Positions 42,597 through 51,994 of a DNA stretch of 64,000 nt are shown in pieces. This DNA is from Chitinophaga tropicalis. Lineage in GTDB: Bacteria > Bacteroidota > Bacteroidia > Chitinophagales > Chitinophagaceae. The stretch covers positions 310,001 to 374,000 of the forward strand of contig NZ_WRXN01000005.1 in assembly GCF_009758205.1 (NCBI RefSeq), read 5' to 3'. Under the pieces are notes generated by a model, which was not told the DNA's origin, searched no databases, and saw only the letters and a program-made list of their open reading frames with translations. A program made the translations under genes and the position numbers. Each line of letters starts with the position of its first letter. The first letter of the stretch is position 1.

Positions 42597-44596
42597 TAGA
42601 AACTATACTTTACTGCTATATAGTAGTTGACCGGCGCCTGTACAAAATACTTCACATGATCTCCCTCCCGGTACCCGCTGCCGTAATACTTTGCATTGGT
42701 GATATTGTTCAGGAACAATGAAAACTCATAGTGCTTCAATGTATAATGTGCTCTTGCATTCACCAGGAAATAACTGTTCAGGGTATACCGGTTGGAAAAA
42801 TCAATATATGCCTTTGACTGATACCTTCCTGATAATGCAGTCCCCCATCTGCCGTATTTCCAGCCTATTTCCTGGTTGATGATCCAGGATGGGGTCATCA
42901 GCGGAGTGAAGACCGCCTCTTTCTCCTTAATACGGCTGTTATTCCAGGCTGCATTGCTGGTAAAGCTCCAATGGGCGTCAGGTGCATACTTCAGGTATAA
43001 CTCCACTCCCCTGCGGAAACTGTGCAATACATTATCTGTAAGCGGTAACCCGTTAGGCCCGGTCTCTCCGTTCAGTACCAGTTCATTGCTGAAGGCCATC
43101 CGGTAACCGTTCAGGTTCACTACGATCTTAGCGCCCGCCCATCTGATACCAGCTTCCTGGTCTGTTACCGTTTCTGCCCAGGGATTATATACCTGTCCTA
43201 CGCCATTGCTCCCCACTGTCAGGTTATCTTCCCCGTTAAAAAAATCATTCCTTGTAGGCTCCCTGCCGGTACGGGCTATGCTGTAATAAAGATCTATCCT
43301 GTTATTCAGCGCATAGCTAACGCCTGCTTTCGGGTTCAGGAAGTCCCATTTCAACTGTTTCAGTTTCAGGTTGCCGGTATAATCAAAGGTAGTTAACCTG
43401 TATTGGATATCGCCGAAGAATGTAAATTTCCCCAGGTAGTATTCCAGTTTGGTAAAAGCGCTGAATTCCTTTTTGTAACCGGTATTCCTGTACAATTCAC
43501 CATCTGCATTATCACTTCCCAGATGCCGGCGCTGGTAGGCATTACCGTTAACACCGGTTGTCCATTTCAATGATTGCCCGGAGAGCGTATAGTTACTGAA
43601 TATGCCGGCAAAATGTGAGAGGAAGGAATAATTGAACATATAACCATCTTCTCCCGGCGTACCGGATACATAGTTAGCCGGATCAAAATCGTAGTTGCCT
43701 TTCAGGTAGGTATAATAAACGCTGGTGTTGATCACAGAACGGCGCCCCGGCCTCCATTCATTCTGTAATTGTACCAGTGCCTGGAAGAAATGATCTTTCT
43801 CGTCAGGGCTGTTGGCATTTGTGCGCCTGTCCTTACGTACCAGTGAGTCCACTACGCCGAGCCAGGCCAGCCCGTTGCGCTGTTGCCCTGCCAGCATATT
43901 GATCTTCCAGCTGGTCTTGTCATAGTACAAACCCCCGCTAATAAAAACCGACTGCGCATTATTGGAGGAATGATACTTATATCCGTCCGTATAAAGCTGG
44001 GAGGCGCGTACATACAGCGCTTTCCCGTTTTTCAGCCCGCTCTGGTACTCTCCATATATGCGTGCACTGTTCCAGGAACCATAACCAATACCAACGGAAC
44101 TATGTGCTGTATCCTTCAGGTTGGGAGAAAACAGCTGTACACTGCCGGCATAGCTTGCACTACCGTTCTGGGTAGTGCCTGCCCCCCGCTGTATCTGTAT
44201 ACTGCTCACAGAATTAAGGATATCCGGGTAATTAGAGAAATATGCCCCCTGGTCTTCCGGTTCATTCATAGGCATACCGTCCAGTGTCATATTCACCCTG
44301 GTCTGGTCCATACCCCTCATCCTGTAATAGGAATATCCCTGCTGGTTACCGGCATCAGATTGTACCGTGATTCCCGGCGTTTCTGACAATATGAAAGAAG
44401 GCTCCTGCCCTGTGTTCTTTTCTTCCAGTACAGCAGCGCTGAGGTTCCGGTAAGTGACAGGCGTAGAAGCAACCGCCTGGTAAGAAACAACCACTTCCCC
44501 GAGGTGGCGGGTCGTATCCCTGCGATATTTTAAGGAATCCTGGGCAAATGCCGGTAAAGCTGAAAGGAAAATAAATGCTGATAGTACTCGTTGCAT
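42596..44596 (-). CDS. TonB-dependent outer-membrane receptor, likely for an NAD precursor
   Basis: ATG 44596 gives 666 residues: signal peptide MQRVLSAFIFLSALPAFAQ, a plug domain (about residues 45-165, with ETPGITVQSDAGNQQGYSYY, MRGMDQTRVNMTLDGMPMNE, VSSIQIQRGAGTTQNG) and a 22-strand barrel ending NYYIAVKYSF. An ATG at 44614 is an alternative; the longer frame to 44740 lies ahead of the signal peptide. It lacks the SusC regulatory domain and resembles classic vitamin/siderophore receptors. Coupling to PnuC and a NadR-like enzyme suggests uptake of nicotinamide riboside or NMN across the outer membrane. Confidence 0.9.
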   Translation of the reverse strand: MQRVLSAFIFLSALPAFAQDSLKYRRDTTRHLGEVVVSYQAVASTPVTYRNLSAAVLEEKNTGQEPSFILSETPGITVQSDAGNQQGYSYYRMRGMDQTRVNMTLDGMPMNEPEDQGAYFSNYPDILNSVSSIQIQRGAGTTQNGSASYAGSVQLFSPNLKDTAHSSVGIGYGSWNSARIYGEYQSGLKNGKALYVRASQLYTDGYKYHSSNNAQSVFISGGLYYDKTSWKINMLAGQQRNGLAWLGVVDSLVRKDRRTNANSPDEKDHFFQALVQLQNEWRPGRRSVINTSVYYTYLKGNYDFDPANYVSGTPGEDGYMFNYSFLSHFAGIFSNYTLSGQSLKWTTGVNGNAYQRRHLGSDNADGELYRNTGYKKEFSAFTKLEYYLGKFTFFGDIQYRLTTFDYTGNLKLKQLKWDFLNPKAGVSYALNNRIDLYYSIARTGREPTRNDFFNGEDNLTVGSNGVGQVYNPWAETVTDQEAGIRWAGAKIVVNLNGYRMAFSNELVLNGETGPNGLPLTDNVLHSFRRGVELYLKYAPDAHWSFTSNAAWNNSRIKEKEAVFTPLMTPSWIINQEIGWKYGRWGTALSGRYQSKAYIDFSNRYTLNSYFLVNARAHYTLKHYEFSLFLNNITNAKYYGSGYREGDHVKYFVQAPVNYYIAVKYSF

Positions 44597-44765
44597 GGGT
44601 TGGTTATAGGACATTACACATGAGGTGCAAAAGTATTTCACAGTAACGGCCTGTGTAATAGCATCTTTGTGTAAGGCAATTTTTTTTGGGGATAATTTAT
44701 GGAATCTTAAAAAACCCGGCATCATACCCCCGAAGAGCATATCGTATATTTATCAACTAAAACTG

Positions 44766-47312
44766 GTGCCTTTGAAATACCTTCTACTACTTATATTTCT
44801 TCCTGCTGTAGCATCAGCCCAGGTAATGAGCCCCGTAAGACCCATTCTGTCCGGCGATTACACCGAACAGGTACGGAAGCTCAGAGGCAAAACTGACCCT
44901 GTCGATTCAGTGAGTAACCGGCGTAATACGGTCATGACCCTGGAAGGCATTTTCGACCCCAGGTTACCTGTTTATAAAATGAAGACCACCAAAAACCAGG
45001 TGGAGATCATGCCCAGGCTTGAAAAATACCTGGATATAGCAGGCTCTTTCAGCACCTATGTTGAGGTGAAAACGGCTAACCGCCAGCCAGACCTGCAGCA
45101 TAGCTATGCACAGGGGCGCCCGGTTAATGGCACACCAGCCTGGCGCGGACCCGAAACAGGGGAAATATTCAGTTACGGCCCGGCTATGCAGCTGCTTGAA
45201 TTTGATGGCACTGCTTATGTGTACGATAAATACGGCAGACTTACAGCAATTGGTGCCGGTAATGGCAACAAAGCCCACATCTATGATAACAATATCCTCA
45301 GAACAGCTACTTCCCTGTCACAATCCCTGAATGTGCAGGGAGATCTTTACAGGTATGGCAAGCGTACCTGGAATTTCAATACGAAAATGGCGCATACGGG
45401 AAACCAGACCCTTATCCGGGATACAAAGGATAATACTGTGACCTTCGGGGCCGGCGCCGGTACAAGTATCAAATGGTTCAAGGTTTCCGGCAACTATACC
45501 TATGTACATACCGATGCAAATAATGGTAACAGGAACGGCTTCCTGAACAGGGTATGGCAGAATGCACTGCTTACTCCCGTATCTTTCGATAACAGCCAGG
45601 GTACCATGAATGGTACAGCCCAGCGCAGCTATAGCAATACTGCCGATAATCCCCGTTTTTTGCTGGAAGATAACAGTAACAAATACATATGGTCACAACA
45701 TATCGGAAGCCTGAAAACAACGGTAAAGACCAATAATTTTGAGGGTACTATCACCCACAGTATACACCATACGGGAGAAGAAAACAAAGAAGTATATAAA
45801 CCAGGTACGGCTTCGTGGCAGGATGGAATGCAGACAGACAGGAAAAAGCAGGACCTGAACTATATGCTCCAATCCCGCTTCCAGTACGAGGTACCCTATA
45901 TAAATGACTTTCTCAGGCCTGCATTTATTGCAAACTATACCTATACAGATGCTCATACCAGGATCAGCTACAATGCTCCGGGTAACCACTACCGGTACCA
46001 GAGATCATCGCATGCTGCATCTGTAGCGGCCAAAGATATCATCCACACCGGAAAGCTTTCCGCCACACTGGAAGCCGGCAACAGTATCTTTCTTTCCAAT
46101 ACCGCCACAACCGCGCATTACTTCCTGCCATCGCTGAGTGCAGATGCAAGGCTGGATCACATTCTGGCCAGGTTTTCGGTACAAGGAAACACCGCTCTGC
46201 GCTATTTCAAAAGTGAACTACCGATAGACAGGTCTATCGGACATGTAAACCTCTTACGTTATTCTGCTGAACAGGCTTTTCAATACCAGCCGTTACAGGA
46301 AGCAGGCAGTTTTGACCGGCTCACTCCCATTGATCATAAAGAATGGACAGCCGGCCTGCGGTTATCCTATAATTACAGATATTATATAGAAGGCAGCACA
46401 TTTATCCGCCATACCCGGAATGACGTCTTTCCTGTATACGAAAGCGGACAGCTGCAGTTAAAAAATATTGCAGATCACAGGAATAAAGGATTCGAGATAC
46501 AGCTGGGAAGAAACTTCGGCAACTCAAACTGGCTCTTCGATGTTGCAGGCAACATCTCGTTCTCTACCTATACCAGTACCGTCACAGGAGTAAGGGACGG
46601 ATATAATTTCACACCGGTAGCAGGCTTCAGCAATGTGCACAAAGTACTGGTAAATGGCGGCTCTATGGGGGCAATAGCAGGCAACACCTACCTGAGAGAT
46701 GCTGCCGGCAGAATTGTTATTGGTGATGACGGATTTCCGCTTGTTGATCCGCAGCTCAAAGTAATAGGCAACGCCATCCCTGACTTTACCATGAAAATGA
46801 GCAACTACTTCCGTCTGAAAAGATTTGACCTGAACCTTGACTGGGAATGGAGGAAAGGTGGTGATATGTGGAACGGAACACAGGCTGCACTGGATTATTA
46901 TGGAAGGTCGGCTGTAAGCGGACAACAAAGGAATATCACTGGTTATGTTTTCAATGGGGTTACACAGGCCGGTCATCTTAATACAGTACCGGTGAGCTTT
47001 TATAATCCCGCATTGCCTGTTGAAAGCAACCGGTGGACAAGATACGGCCCTGGCGGAGTAGCAGAGGCATATATACAAAAAGCAGACTTCCTGAAGCTCA
47101 ATACCATCCGGCTTAGTTATACAATAAAAGCATGGAACTATTCTCAACGCATCAGGTTATCTGCCTATGTCAATAATATCTTCCTCTGGACGGCTTATAA
47201 AGGCGCTGATCCCAATCAGCTGCTATATGATCAGTATAATACAGATGGCCTGGATTACTTCAATATCCCCTCTGTAAAGACGTACGGTTTAAATGCTTCA
47301 CTACAATTCTGA
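44766..47312 (+). CDS. SusC-like outer-membrane beta-barrel lacking the plug domain
   Basis: Taking the GTG at 44766 (TTG 44772 also possible; no ATG fits) the 848-residue protein has signal peptide PLKYLLLLIFLPAVASAQ. It lacks both the CarboxypepD_reg domain and the plug: no IRG or YGxRAANGV motif occurs. After ~100 unfamiliar residues it enters sequence like SusC just past the plug (GPETGEIFSYGPAMQLLEFD, RTATSLSQSLNVQGD). It then continues as a barrel with a SusC-type C-terminus (FLKLNTIRLSYTI, RLSAYVNNIFLWTAYKGADP, YGLNASLQF). The following gene, 4 bp later, carries a TonB plug inside an alpha-2-macroglobulin. Confidence 0.85.
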   Translation: MPLKYLLLLIFLPAVASAQVMSPVRPILSGDYTEQVRKLRGKTDPVDSVSNRRNTVMTLEGIFDPRLPVYKMKTTKNQVEIMPRLEKYLDIAGSFSTYVEVKTANRQPDLQHSYAQGRPVNGTPAWRGPETGEIFSYGPAMQLLEFDGTAYVYDKYGRLTAIGAGNGNKAHIYDNNILRTATSLSQSLNVQGDLYRYGKRTWNFNTKMAHTGNQTLIRDTKDNTVTFGAGAGTSIKWFKVSGNYTYVHTDANNGNRNGFLNRVWQNALLTPVSFDNSQGTMNGTAQRSYSNTADNPRFLLEDNSNKYIWSQHIGSLKTTVKTNNFEGTITHSIHHTGEENKEVYKPGTASWQDGMQTDRKKQDLNYMLQSRFQYEVPYINDFLRPAFIANYTYTDAHTRISYNAPGNHYRYQRSSHAASVAAKDIIHTGKLSATLEAGNSIFLSNTATTAHYFLPSLSADARLDHILARFSVQGNTALRYFKSELPIDRSIGHVNLLRYSAEQAFQYQPLQEAGSFDRLTPIDHKEWTAGLRLSYNYRYYIEGSTFIRHTRNDVFPVYESGQLQLKNIADHRNKGFEIQLGRNFGNSNWLFDVAGNISFSTYTSTVTGVRDGYNFTPVAGFSNVHKVLVNGGSMGAIAGNTYLRDAAGRIVIGDDGFPLVDPQLKVIGNAIPDFTMKMSNYFRLKRFDLNLDWEWRKGGDMWNGTQAALDYYGRSAVSGQQRNITGYVFNGVTQAGHLNTVPVSFYNPALPVESNRWTRYGPGGVAEAYIQKADFLKLNTIRLSYTIKAWNYSQRIRLSAYVNNIFLWTAYKGADPNQLLYDQYNTDGLDYFNIPSVKTYGLNASLQF

Positions 47313-47316
47313 TACC

Positions 47317-50300
47317 ATGGGGGACGCTATAAAAATATGCTGCCGGACTATGCTCCTGCTTTGCCTCTTTACAGTCAAAAGCTTTGCGCAGCTGTATAAC
47401 TACAATGACAACAAGGAAAAGATCTATATACATACCAATCACGTATTCTTTAAACCCGGAGAAGACATGTTCTTTAAAGTGTACCTGGTCAACGCCAAAG
47501 ACCAGACACCTACTACTGTCAGCAGGATAGTATATGTCGAGATTCTGAACCCTTCGGGCAATGTATTGAAGAAACTCAGCTACAGGGTTGAAGATGGCTA
47601 TGCCGAAGGTAGTTTCGAATTTGGCAAGGACTTCAATGGCGGCATCTACAAGCTCAGGGCCTATACTGCATGGATGCAGAACGAGACACAAGGCACCTGG
47701 TTTACAAAAGAGATCACCCTCCAGAAGACCATAGCCCCGAGAATACTGATGAAACTGGACTTCCCCAGGAAAGGATACGGACCGGGAGACGAGGTGACCG
47801 CTACTTATTCCATGCGCAACCTGGAGGACCATCCTATAACAAATCATGTAGCCGACTATACGGTCTCTATAGGCGGAATAAAAGTACAATCAGGTACTTT
47901 TAAAACTGATGCGAACGGTAAAGCAGAGATCAGGTTTAAGCTTCCTGCAGCCTTGAATACAAATGATGGACTGCTGAATGTTACTGTTAAATATGAACTT
48001 TATACAGAAGCTATTTCCCGCAGCATACCGATTTCGCTGGATAAAGTAGATCTTCAGTTCATGCCCGAAGGAGGCGCATTTGTAGAGGGACTGGTTACCA
48101 ACGTAGCATTTAAAGCCATCAATGAATTTGGCAAACCGGTAGATGCAAGAGGTATAATAACTGATCCTGCCGGGAAGACAGTAGCTTCCTTTGAGAGTTA
48201 TCACAACGGTATGGGTCAATTTTCCTTCACACCACAGCCCAACATCCGTTATACGGCAAAGATCACCTCTCCTGCCGGCATAGGTCAGGCGTATGAATTT
48301 CCTGTTGCTGTAAAGAATGGGGTGGTGATGAATGCAACACGGAAGGACAGCCTCCTGCTGTTCAGGATAGCCGCCACAAAAGCTATCAGGATCACGCTTA
48401 CCGGCGAAAGCAGGAATAAAGTGTATTACCGGAAAGAAATGCAGTTAAAGAAAGGAGAACAGTTTATAGAGGTGGATCCGGTTGATTTTCCTTCAGGCAT
48501 AGCACGTTTCACTATCACAGACGAATACAGAACGCCGCTGGCGGAAAGAATAGCCTTCCTGCATCACAACCGGATCTTACAGGTAAAGATCACAGCAGAT
48601 AAAGAGAAATACCTGCCCAGGGAAAAAGTATCCCTTCGCCTGAAAACGCTTGATGAGAAAGGTAATCCTATACCTTCAAACTTTTCCATGGCTGTTATTG
48701 ATGACAAGCTATGGTCACTCGCAGATGATAAACAGGACCATATCCTTTCCTGGCTTTTGATGAGCTCTGAGCTGCAAGGTAAAATAGAAGAGCCGCAGTT
48801 TTATTTTAAGAAAGAAGAAAAGAACGCTGTGCCGGCGTTAGACCTGGTTATGCTCACCCATGGTTACCGGTATTTCGATTATATAGAAGCTGTGGAAAAA
48901 GCAAAGGAACCGGCATATAATCCTGATCTGAATAATATTCTCAGCGGAGTAGTACAGGATAAGAAAGGGAAACCGGTAAAAGCTGTTGTATACCTCATAG
49001 AAACAGACAGGGCTAAGGTACTGAACAATACGCCTGCAACCGTGATCAAACAGCAAACCAATGAGGATGGCATCTTTTTCTTCACAGATATAACACCGGA
49101 GACCAGTTACCAGCTGGTAGCCCGCTCTGAGCAGAGAAGAGAAAAAGTGAATATCAAAGTGCTGCAGCATGGAACAGGGTATACTCCTCTCCCCGTGAAA
49201 AACAACACCTCTCCTTTTGATGATGACAGGCTTCCTCCTCCACTGATCACAAAAAAGAAAATGGACAAGATACTGGACGATAAACCTGTAGGCGATCTGG
49301 CTAAAGTCCAGCAGTTGAACGAGAGTGTCATAATAGCTTATGGTGTTACCACTAGAAGTACCGCCACAGGCTGTATCGTCACTATCAGGGAAGATGCTAT
49401 CGTTGCTCAATCACCATTAACCGCATTGCAAGGGAAAGCAGCAGGTATAAGCATCTCAGGAGTAGCCGGGGCTACCCGAAGTGATCCCCAGATCAGGATA
49501 AGGGGATCTGGCTCCCTGGCCGGTACACAGCAGCCGCTTATTATCGTAGATGGTATACCCTTTGAGAAACTGGGAGATATTCAGCCTGACGATATTGAAA
49601 GTGTGACAGTATTCAAAAACTCAGAAGCTACAGCCCTCTATGGCAGCAGGGCAGCAAACGGGGTTATTGTCATTACTTCCAAATCCATGAGATACAAGAG
49701 ATTTCATGTCAACCTGTCCAGGACCTATTACTATAGCACAAAGGAAATCAGTGCAAAGAACAATTCCTATGATGTGGCAAGGCGGTTTTACGCCCCCCTG
49801 TATCATTCGCCTGAAACAAAGCAACGCGACGATTTCCGTGAAACCATTTACTGGAACCCTGTTATCCAGACAGATGCCAACGGAGACGCCACGGTTGAAT
49901 TTTATAATTCCGACGCTACCACTACTTTTCGCGCCATTGCCGAAGGCCTGGGCTATGAGGGAACACCGGGAAGAACAGAGTTTACCTATGCAGTGCAAGG
50001 TGTTATGAGCGTTGATGCTAAAATACCTCCTTATCTGACTGTAGGCGATAACGCACAGCTGCCACTTGTGATCACCAACAACGGTAAAACAGACCTTTCA
50101 GCTACTGTTGGTGTATCAGTGCCACCTCAGATAGTGACAGGGAATTTTGAGAATAAGATCGAAGTGCCGGCCAACAGCTCCAGGCAGATGTTAATACCGG
50201 TAACTGTAACCAGTGCATTGAAAGGAAATATCCGGTTCACCGTCAGCAGCGCATACAATACGGAAACAATATCCCTGCCGGTGGAAGCAGCAGAGAAAGG

Positions 50301-51822
50301 CTTCCCCGTTATTACCACTATTTCAGGCAACAAGGAAACAGACCTGAGCTTTAATATCGGCGCTATAGTTCCCGGCAGCCTGCAATCTGAGCTGAAAACA
50401 TTTGCCAGCGTGGAAGGACAGCTGCTGGACGGCATAGCGTCCATGCTGCGGGAGCCGCATGGCTGCTTTGAGCAGACATCTTCCAGTACCTATCCCAACA
50501 TTCTCATTCTGAAATACCTGAAAGAATCAGGCAGGATCAATCCTGAGATAGAAGCAAAAGCGCTTGACTATATAGAAAAAGGATACCAGCGGCTGATAGG
50601 TTTTGAAACACCTGTAAATGGTTTTGAGTGGTTCGGTCATACACCTCCGCATGAAGCGCTGACGGCTTATGGTTTACTGGAATTCACAGATATGCAGCCT
50701 TTCATCAAAGTAGATCAGAAGATGATGGACCGCACAAGATCTTTCCTGCTGAGCCGGAAAGATGGTAAAGGCGGCTTTAAAACGAGCGGAGGGCATTACA
50801 ATTTCTATTCAGTACCGTCTGATGTTGCCAACACCTATATTGTGTATGCGCTGACACAGGCTGGAATAAAAGAGGAGATTGACCTGGAATATAAAACGGC
50901 TGTACAGCGTGCGCTGGAAACCAGGGATGCCTACAGGCTGGCAATGACGGCATTATCTGCCAGTAATATGGGTAATGAAAAAGATTATGCCGCGTTGATG
51001 GATGTGCTGAACACACCGGGCCTCACCTCACAGACAAGTATGGTGAATGGCCGTGCAGAGTCTCTGCAGATAGAAACACAGGCATTGTATGTACTGGCGC
51101 TGGCAAGGGAGAAAACGCCACGCCTGTCACTGATGGCAGAGATACTTACTAAGATCATGGAGAAGAAATCTTACTTCGGGTATGGCTCCACACAGGCTAC
51201 CGTACTGGCCCTACAGGCTATTGTAGAATATTACAAAGCAGCCGGCGCCAAAGCAGCGCAATCTTCTATGGAAATGAAGCTTAACGGCAGCAAGGCTATC
51301 ACAGGAAAGAATGTCAATACCGGTTTGAAAGAAGGAGCAAATACGTTCTCTGTACGTTATGCAACAAACAATGAAACGATGCCTTACAACCTGGAGATAT
51401 CTTACTTTACCTTACTGCCACCCAACAGTCCCGAAGCAGAGCTGCAAATGGCTACACGCCTGAGCACCAATAAAGCAAAGGTCGGAGAGACTGTCAGGAT
51501 GGACATTGAAGTAAAGAATGTAAAAGCGGCGTTACAACCTATGGCTATTGCAAAGATCGGTATTCCCGCTGGGCTTACAGCACAATCCTGGCAGCTGAAA
51601 GAGATCATGGAGAAAAGCCAGGTAGCTTTCTATGAAACATTCGATAATTACCTGGTCCTGTACTGGATGGGCTTTGGCAGGGAAGAAACCAAAAAGATCA
51701 GCCTTGATCTGAAAGCGGAAATTCCAGGTACCTACAAAGGCAAAGCTGGTAATACCTATCTCTATTATACACCAGAGTTTAAACACTGGAGCGCAGGAAC
51801 GGAGATAACAGTAATGCCCTGA
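47317..51822 (+). CDS. Thioester alpha-2-macroglobulin with internal SusC-type regulatory and TonB plug domains
   Basis: Using ATG 47317 (47293 would overlap the barrel gene) this is a 1501-residue exported protein (signal ...LFTVKSFAQ). Order: MG2-like domains (EKIYIHTNHVFFKPGEDMFF, about 28-130) and further MG/bait-type domains to about 540; a CarboxypepD_reg-like domain (about 541-625, LSGVVQDKKGKPVKAVVYLI); a SusC-type plug (about 668-790, with IRIRGSGSLAGTQQPLIIVD, LYGSRAANGVIVITSK); an A2M domain (about 825-920); a thioester domain with GCFEQ (Cys1050, Gln1053); and a C-terminal receptor-binding-like domain. A2M proteins trap proteases covalently. Here the plug may close the plugless barrel encoded just upstream. 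Confidence 0.9.
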   Translation: MGDAIKICCRTMLLLCLFTVKSFAQLYNYNDNKEKIYIHTNHVFFKPGEDMFFKVYLVNAKDQTPTTVSRIVYVEILNPSGNVLKKLSYRVEDGYAEGSFEFGKDFNGGIYKLRAYTAWMQNETQGTWFTKEITLQKTIAPRILMKLDFPRKGYGPGDEVTATYSMRNLEDHPITNHVADYTVSIGGIKVQSGTFKTDANGKAEIRFKLPAALNTNDGLLNVTVKYELYTEAISRSIPISLDKVDLQFMPEGGAFVEGLVTNVAFKAINEFGKPVDARGIITDPAGKTVASFESYHNGMGQFSFTPQPNIRYTAKITSPAGIGQAYEFPVAVKNGVVMNATRKDSLLLFRIAATKAIRITLTGESRNKVYYRKEMQLKKGEQFIEVDPVDFPSGIARFTITDEYRTPLAERIAFLHHNRILQVKITADKEKYLPREKVSLRLKTLDEKGNPIPSNFSMAVIDDKLWSLADDKQDHILSWLLMSSELQGKIEEPQFYFKKEEKNAVPALDLVMLTHGYRYFDYIEAVEKAKEPAYNPDLNNILSGVVQDKKGKPVKAVVYLIETDRAKVLNNTPATVIKQQTNEDGIFFFTDITPETSYQLVARSEQRREKVNIKVLQHGTGYTPLPVKNNTSPFDDDRLPPPLITKKKMDKILDDKPVGDLAKVQQLNESVIIAYGVTTRSTATGCIVTIREDAIVAQSPLTALQGKAAGISISGVAGATRSDPQIRIRGSGSLAGTQQPLIIVDGIPFEKLGDIQPDDIESVTVFKNSEATALYGSRAANGVIVITSKSMRYKRFHVNLSRTYYYSTKEISAKNNSYDVARRFYAPLYHSPETKQRDDFRETIYWNPVIQTDANGDATVEFYNSDATTTFRAIAEGLGYEGTPGRTEFTYAVQGVMSVDAKIPPYLTVGDNAQLPLVITNNGKTDLSATVGVSVPPQIVTGNFENKIEVPANSSRQMLIPVTVTSALKGNIRFTVSSAYNTETISLPVEAAEKGFPVITTISGNKETDLSFNIGAIVPGSLQSELKTFASVEGQLLDGIASMLREPHGCFEQTSSSTYPNILILKYLKESGRINPEIEAKALDYIEKGYQRLIGFETPVNGFEWFGHTPPHEALTAYGLLEFTDMQPFIKVDQKMMDRTRSFLLSRKDGKGGFKTSGGHYNFYSVPSDVANTYIVYALTQAGIKEEIDLEYKTAVQRALETRDAYRLAMTALSASNMGNEKDYAALMDVLNTPGLTSQTSMVNGRAESLQIETQALYVLALAREKTPRLSLMAEILTKIMEKKSYFGYGSTQATVLALQAIVEYYKAAGAKAAQSSMEMKLNGSKAITGKNVNTGLKEGANTFSVRYATNNETMPYNLEISYFTLLPPNSPEAELQMATRLSTNKAKVGETVRMDIEVKNVKAALQPMAIAKIGIPAGLTAQSWQLKEIMEKSQVAFYETFDNYLVLYWMGFGREETKKISLDLKAEIPGTYKGKAGNTYLYYTPEFKHWSAGTEITVMP

Positions 51823-51850
51823 TGCTATTTATTTATGGGGGTGCAATAAA

Positions 51851-51874
51851 AAGGACTGCCAGCAGGCAGTCCTT
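51851..51874 (+). terminator. Terminator after the alpha-2-macroglobulin gene
   Basis: AAGGACTGCC and GGCAGTCCTT form a 10-bp stem with an AGCA loop, preceded by an A-run and followed by CTTTCTT. It lies 28 bp past the stop codon and probably ends the barrel/macroglobulin operon. Confidence 0.8.
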
Positions 51875-51994
51875 CTTTCTTATGTGTATAGCAGTCATAG
51901 GATACTGAAGCATTGCCATTACCCGGAAGTAAAAACAATACTTCAGCACTACTCTGAGTACAGGGAGAAACAGTGATCTTTTGAGAAAAAATGA

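Noticed and set aside
44597..44765. TPP riboswitch before the TonB receptor/PnuC operon
   Set aside because: I looked for the conserved thi-box core on the minus strand and did not find it; the operon ends in a NadR-like enzyme instead of a thiamine enzyme.
47293..47316. ATG 47293 as start of the macroglobulin
   Set aside because: It would overlap the barrel gene by 20 bp and lengthen the signal peptide with non-hydrophobic residues; ATG 47317 is better placed, though the first cannot be excluded.
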